A stretch of 9,998 bases of DNA from Thalassospiraceae bacterium. Lineage in GTDB: Bacteria > Pseudomonadota > Alphaproteobacteria > Rhodospirillales > Magnetovibrionaceae. Below, piece by piece: positions 6,370 to 9,998 of the stretch (positions within the stretch are counted from its first letter, which is position 1; each line of letters starts with the position of its first letter). The stretch spans positions 1 to 9,998 of the forward strand of contig DAOVVL010000042.1 in assembly GCA_030637205.1 (NCBI GenBank). The letters run 5' to 3'. The position numbers and the translations under genes were made by a program. Under the pieces are notes generated by a model. The model did not search any database. It was not told the origin of the DNA and saw nothing but the letters and a program-made list of their open reading frames with translations.

Positions 6370-7509
6370 TTAATCCATCGTCAAACGGTAGCGTTTCAAC
6401 GCAACGATAGAAACAAAAAGGAAAAACGCGGCGATCGCCAGCGTATCGTTGGTAATGTCAGATATTCCATTACCCTTCAGCAAGATGCCGCGAACGATGC
6501 GCAGGAAATGGGTCAGCGGCAGCGCCTCGCCGATCCATTGCGCCCAGCCCGGCATGGCGCGAAACGGAAACATAAAACCCGACAGCAACAGTGACGGCAG
6601 AAAGAAAAAGAACGACATCTGCATCGCTTGTAATTGGTTGCGTGCAATGGTCGAAAACGTAAAGCCGACAGCCAGGTTGGCTGCAATAAATATAATCAAT
6701 ACCAGCGACAACAACCCGATACTGCCTTCAATGGGCACACCAAACAAAAAATACGCGGCGGTTAATATCAGGGCCACCTGCAGATAGCCGACAAAAATAT
6801 ACGGAACGATTTTGCCTGCCATGACCTCAATCGGGCGTACCGGCATCGCCAGCAAGGTTTCCATGGTGCCGCGTTCCGTTTCACGCGTAACCGCAAGTGC
6901 TGTAAAAATAATCATGGTCATGGTCAGAACAACGCCCATCAGGCCCGGCACGATATTGTATTGATTGATGCCTTCGGGGTTATAGCGTTTATGCACAACC
7001 ATTTCGAACGGTGGCGGCCCCGTGGCCAATGATGCCAGCGGCCCTTTCAGATCGTGGCGCAGCGCGCTGTAAGCCAGTTGGATCAGGGTCGCGACGGCGT
7101 TGCTGGTGGCGGCCGGGTCGGTGGCGTCGGCTTCCACCAAAACGGTGGGATGGCGCGCGCGCAAAAGTTCGCGAGAAAAATCTTCAGGAATATGCAGCAC
7201 GAACTGAACATCACCGCTGCGGATCAGTTGTTGCGCTTTTGCCGCGCTGACAAACGGATGCGTCACTTTAAAGTGCCCGGAATTTTCCAGCGACACGATC
7301 AGCGATCGTGTAAACACGCCCTGGTCGGCACTGACCACGGCAACCGGCAGGTGTTTGGGGTCGGTGTTAATGGCAAAGCCAAACAACACCAGCTGCATGA
7401 TGGGGATCATCACCATCATGGCAAAGGTCAAACGGTCGCGCCGCATCTGGATAAATTCTTTCATCATCAATGCCACAAACCGGGGGTATGAAAAGCGACG
7501 ACGTTTCAT
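6370..7509 (-). CDS. ABC-2 type permease of the YbhS/YhhJ kind
   Basis: This inner-membrane half of an ABC exporter has 379 residues. A basic N-terminus precedes a first membrane helix (about 29-48), then a large periplasmic domain of roughly 140 residues. Five further helices follow in the second half; the segments GLMGVVLTMTMIIF, VPYIFVGYLQVALIL, LLSLVLIIFIAANLAV, SFFFFLPSLLLSG and LAIAAFFLFVSIVAL are visible. The ETERGTMETLLAMPV motif before the third helix is characteristic of ABC-2 permeases. The start overlaps the ATPase stop (ATGA) and GGGGG lies at a good distance upstream. Related E. coli systems have two permease genes; only one is present here, so it would have to act as a homodimer or pair with a protein encoded elsewhere. 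Confidence 0.9.
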   Translation of the reverse strand: MKRRRFSYPRFVALMMKEFIQMRRDRLTFAMMVMIPIMQLVLFGFAINTDPKHLPVAVVSADQGVFTRSLIVSLENSGHFKVTHPFVSAAKAQQLIRSGDVQFVLHIPEDFSRELLRARHPTVLVEADATDPAATSNAVATLIQLAYSALRHDLKGPLASLATGPPPFEMVVHKRYNPEGINQYNIVPGLMGVVLTMTMIIFTALAVTRETERGTMETLLAMPVRPIEVMAGKIVPYIFVGYLQVALILTAAYFLFGVPIEGSIGLLSLVLIIFIAANLAVGFTFSTIARNQLQAMQMSFFFFLPSLLLSGFMFPFRAMPGWAQWIGEALPLTHFLRIVRGILLKGNGISDITNDTLAIAAFFLFVSIVALKRYRLTMD

Positions 7510-8495
7510 TGGCTTTGTCCCCCTTGTTCCTGCGTGCTCATCAGATGGATAAATACATCTTCAAGGGTCGGCGCGGTTTCTTTCCACACCAGATCGGCGT
7601 CCCCGCGGTATGGTTGAATGGCGGCTTCCAGTGCCGTTCGGTCGCTTGAGCTGACATGCAGCACGGTGCCAAACGGGGCTACCATGTCGACGCCTTTGCT
7701 CGCCCCCAGCACGCGCGCCAATTCCATCAAGCGGCTGGCTTGCGACCCGCCATCGACGGTCCAGGTGGTGAGGTCTGATTGTTCGATGACGTCTTTGACC
7801 CGGCCCTGCGCCAGCAATTGCCCAAACGCCAGATATGCAATGGCATGGCAGCGTTCTGCTTCGTCCATGTAATGGGTGCTGACCAGTACGGTCAGGCCCC
7901 TGTCCGTCAGGTCGTGGATCTGGTCCCAGAACTCGCGCCGCGCTTTTGGGTCTACGCCGGCGGTGGGCTCATCGAGCAGCAATAATTTAGGCGAATGGAT
8001 GGTGCACGCGGCCAGCGCCAGGCGCTGTTTATAGCCGCCGGATAATTGCCCGGCCAATTGCCCGGCGCGATCAACAAGCCCCAGATCTTCGATGGTTTTG
8101 GTCACCACCTGTTGTCGATTTTTGATCTGGTAAACCCGGGCCACAAAATCCAGGTTCTCGCGCACCGAAAGGTCGTCATAAAGGCTGAAATGTTGCGCCA
8201 TGTAACCGACCTGGCGTTTGATCTCGTCACTTTCGCTGAGGATGTCAAAATCCAGACAGCTTCCGCTTCCGCTGTCAGGCGTCAGCAGGCCGCACAAGAG
8301 GCGGATGGTGGTGGTTTTGCCGCTGCCGTTGGGGCCGAGAAAGCCATAGATCTGGCCCTTTTTGACCTGCATATCCAGCCCCCGCACCGCCGCTTTGCCG
8401 TTAAAGCTTTTGTGCAGGCCTTGAACATCAATGACCAAATCTTCGTGGCCAGATTGGGGGGCTAAATGATGGCCGGGGTCTGGTTCGGGGCTCAT
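7506..8495 (-). CDS. ABC exporter ATPase, YbhF-like single-domain
   Basis: This cytoplasmic ATPase of 329 residues drives the ABC-2 permease. I chose the ATG at 8495 because it forms an ATGA overlap with the stop of the upstream membrane fusion gene; an ATG at 8555 would extend it by 20 residues inside that gene, with no homology expected. The single nucleotide-binding domain has Walker A GPNGSGKT (54-61), Q-loop Q101, signature LSGGY (151-155), Walker B LLLLDEP (D175, E176) and H-loop H208 in STHYMDEAERC. The C-terminal 100 residues form the extension usual in this exporter class. YbhF of E. coli has two such domains fused; this protein has one and should dimerise. Confidence 0.92.
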   Translation of the reverse strand: MSPEPDPGHHLAPQSGHEDLVIDVQGLHKSFNGKAAVRGLDMQVKKGQIYGFLGPNGSGKTTTIRLLCGLLTPDSGSGSCLDFDILSESDEIKRQVGYMAQHFSLYDDLSVRENLDFVARVYQIKNRQQVVTKTIEDLGLVDRAGQLAGQLSGGYKQRLALAACTIHSPKLLLLDEPTAGVDPKARREFWDQIHDLTDRGLTVLVSTHYMDEAERCHAIAYLAFGQLLAQGRVKDVIEQSDLTTWTVDGGSQASRLMELARVLGASKGVDMVAPFGTVLHVSSSDRTALEAAIQPYRGDADLVWKETAPTLEDVFIHLMSTQEQGGQSQ

Positions 8496-9454
8496 GGTGC
8501 CAGCCTGACCTCGACCGGTTGGCCCGGATGAATGGCGGTATTGTTCGCGGGCCATGCTTCGGCCATGAACACCAGTTTTTGCTGGGACGGCTGGCTGAAA
8601 ATTACCGGCGGGGTAAATTCAGCCGCATTGGCAATATAGCGAACCGTGCCCACCAGGTTCGTTGGGCAGCCATCACAGGTGAAGCTCACAGTCTGGCCTT
8701 CGTGAACGGTTCCCAGAACGCTTTCAGGAATGAAAAAACGAACCTTGATGGCATTTGTCGGCAACAACGACACCACCGGCTGGCCGGGTTGAACAAATTC
8801 GCCGACATCATAAAGCACGTCTTCGATGCGCCCGTCTTTGGGGGCTGAAACGCTGCGTTGTTGAACCAGCCACCGGGCGGTTTCAACACCGGCTTTGGCA
8901 CTTTGCACGGTGGCTTCGGCGGCACCGATTTCATCAACGCGCGCGGTCAGCCGTGCGGTGGTGATTTGCGCGTTGAATTCGTCAAGCGTTGCGGTGTCGC
9001 GATCAAATTCGGCCTGCGCCTGATCCAGATCGGCCGGGCTGATGATGCCGTCTTTGCGTAACTGGATTTTCCGGATGCGTTGTTCGGTTGATAATTTCAA
9101 CGCAGCAGCAGCGCGTTTTTGTCCCGCGATCAGCACCGCAATTTCCTGTTCGCGTTTTCCCGTTAACAGGTTGGTCAGTTGATGGCGCGCAACTTCAAGC
9201 TGGCCTTCGGCTTCGCGCACATGGTTGGCTTGAACGGTATCATCAAGGGTGAATAGAAGGTCTCCGGCTTTGATGGTATCGCCGCGTTTGACCGCAACCG
9301 CCTTGATGGTTCCCGCCTCAAAAGCAGACAGGTAAACAAATTCACCTTCGCCATAACCCTGAAACGTTGAACCGGTTTGCTCACCGCCGCACGAACCCAA
9401 CCCCATCAGCAAGGCAAATAAAACGGATGCACGGGCGTAAGCGCGGATTTGCAT
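8492..9454 (-). CDS. YbhG-type lipoprotein membrane fusion protein
   Basis: This periplasmic adaptor of 320 residues belongs to the ABC exporter encoded downstream. A lipoprotein signal ends in the lipobox LGSC, with C22 the expected lipidated residue. The lipoyl-like first half is at about 44-72 (AGTIKAVAVKRGDTIKAGD), followed by a helical hairpin (about 75-200). The second lipoyl half is SAPKDGRIEDVLYDVGEF, and a beta-barrel contains VRYIANAAEFTPPVIFS, a signature I associate with YbhG/YhiI proteins. A CxxC pair (C260, C263 in TCDGCP) lies in the barrel. AAGGA gives a good ribosome site, and the stop overlaps the ATPase start. It lies 15 bases after the radical SAM-like gene. Confidence 0.9.
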   Translation of the reverse strand: MQIRAYARASVLFALLMGLGSCGGEQTGSTFQGYGEGEFVYLSAFEAGTIKAVAVKRGDTIKAGDLLFTLDDTVQANHVREAEGQLEVARHQLTNLLTGKREQEIAVLIAGQKRAAAALKLSTEQRIRKIQLRKDGIISPADLDQAQAEFDRDTATLDEFNAQITTARLTARVDEIGAAEATVQSAKAGVETARWLVQQRSVSAPKDGRIEDVLYDVGEFVQPGQPVVSLLPTNAIKVRFFIPESVLGTVHEGQTVSFTCDGCPTNLVGTVRYIANAAEFTPPVIFSQPSQQKLVFMAEAWPANNTAIHPGQPVEVRLAP

Positions 9455-9469
9455 TTGTGGTTCCTTAAA

Positions 9470-9998
9470 TTATCCGGTGGGTGCTCTTCGCGCCGGAAAT
9501 TTGGACGAATATTTCTGGCTTAACTCCAAAACCCGGTTCGGCTTGGCCCATCCCAGATTATCACACTTGTTGCAAAGCTCTATATTGCTTCGGCCCTGCA
9601 TCATTTGGTCTTGTAACTTTTTGCGCTGGGGATGGTTCCACGCGCTCAGGATGCTTTCTTTGGAAACGTCACCCATGGTCATTTGGCCCAGCGCATCGTT
9701 ACAGCACAGGCTTAGTTTACCATCTGGGCGGATAACCATTTGAAAGTACGGATATGCGCAGCGACTGACGTAAACCGGCTGTTGCGATCGCTTGTTGCGG
9801 TTGGGTGAATTGCCCGCACGGGTGGTTTTAAATTCGGTCAACAGGCGGTACCCGATCTTTAGCTTAGCCGCATATTCGGGATAATCTTTCGAAATGCTTT
9901 CATATATTTCCTGAACGTTGTCGTGCAGGCGCATCTCAAACGCATAATTGTTGATGACCAGATATGAAATGTTGGGCATTACATCCAAAACTTTTTTC
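9470..9998 (-). CDS. Radical SAM-like protein, C-terminal part with one auxiliary cluster motif (5' end outside window)
   Basis: The reading frame is open to the window edge: codons before the TTG at 9988 continue as K-K-V, so the N-terminus, where a CxxxCxxC radical SAM motif would lie, is not visible. The visible 176 residues end in a SPASM/Twitch-type region. Counting from the residue at 9988, it has C77-x12-G-x4-C95, an extra C96, then GDV, SILSAW and C139-x2-C142. This fits four ligands for one auxiliary 4Fe-4S cluster, not the seven cysteines of full SPASM domains. IRPDGKLSLCCND is typical of radical SAM enzymes with such tails. They modify peptides, sugars or other small substrates; which one applies here cannot be told. 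It is the most upstream visible gene of the exporter operon. Confidence 0.75.
   Translation of the reverse strand, partial: KKVLDVMPNISYLVINNYAFEMRLHDNVQEIYESISKDYPEYAAKLKIGYRLLTEFKTTRAGNSPNRNKRSQQPVYVSRCAYPYFQMVIRPDGKLSLCCNDALGQMTMGDVSKESILSAWNHPQRKKLQDQMMQGRSNIELCNKCDNLGWAKPNRVLELSQKYSSKFPARRAPTG

Noticed and set aside
8496..8555. A longer N-terminus for the ABC ATPase starting at 8555.
   Set aside because: It would overlap the membrane fusion gene by 64 bases, whereas the ATG at 8495 makes the same ATGA coupling seen at the next junction and matches the usual family start.

Overview
The window looks like chromosomal DNA of a Gram-negative bacterium, most likely a marine or aquatic alphaproteobacterium. 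This is an inference from moderate GC, PrtD-type type I secretion genes, a CRP-like half-site pattern and typical alphaproteobacterial codon use; no rRNA or other phylogenetic marker is present. Genes fill almost all of it, in two convergent transcription units that meet at about 5689-5775. I see no tRNA, rRNA, insertion sequence, integrase or CRISPR array.

Plus-strand unit (1-5688), a type I secretion cassette with its substrate. An AT-rich leader of 224 bases carries a perfect inverted repeat of the CRP-like form GTGA-N6-TCAC. It is followed by a 763-residue cysteine-free RTX protein (225-2516). The core of that protein is a von Willebrand A domain that closely resembles the metal-binding beta-I domain of animal integrin beta subunits, apparently inserted in a hybrid-like beta domain as in integrins, with calcium-binding RTX nonapeptides on both sides. 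A strong GC hairpin (2530-2556) then separates it from a PrtD-family ABC transporter (best start 2603, stop 4336) and a HlyD/PrtE-family membrane fusion protein (4333-5688) that overlaps the transporter gene by four bases. Together they suggest production and one-step export of an integrin-like calcium-dependent adhesin. The outer-membrane TolC-like partner is not encoded here.

Minus-strand unit (9998 down to 5776), five closely packed genes. In transcription order they are the 3' part of a radical SAM-like protein with a single auxiliary iron-sulfur cluster motif (running off the window), a YbhG-type lipoprotein membrane fusion protein with a CxxC in its barrel, a YbhF-type ABC ATPase, one ABC-2 permease, and a secreted SoxW-like thioredoxin. 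Two of the four junctions are ATGA stop/start overlaps and the other two gaps are 15 and 21 bases, so this reads as one operon: a tripartite ABC exporter flanked by a possible maturation enzyme and a periplasmic disulfide enzyme. Its substrate cannot be told from the window.

The most notable content is the integrin-beta-like module carried by a type I secretion substrate. The second is the pairing of radical SAM, exporter and thioredoxin genes.
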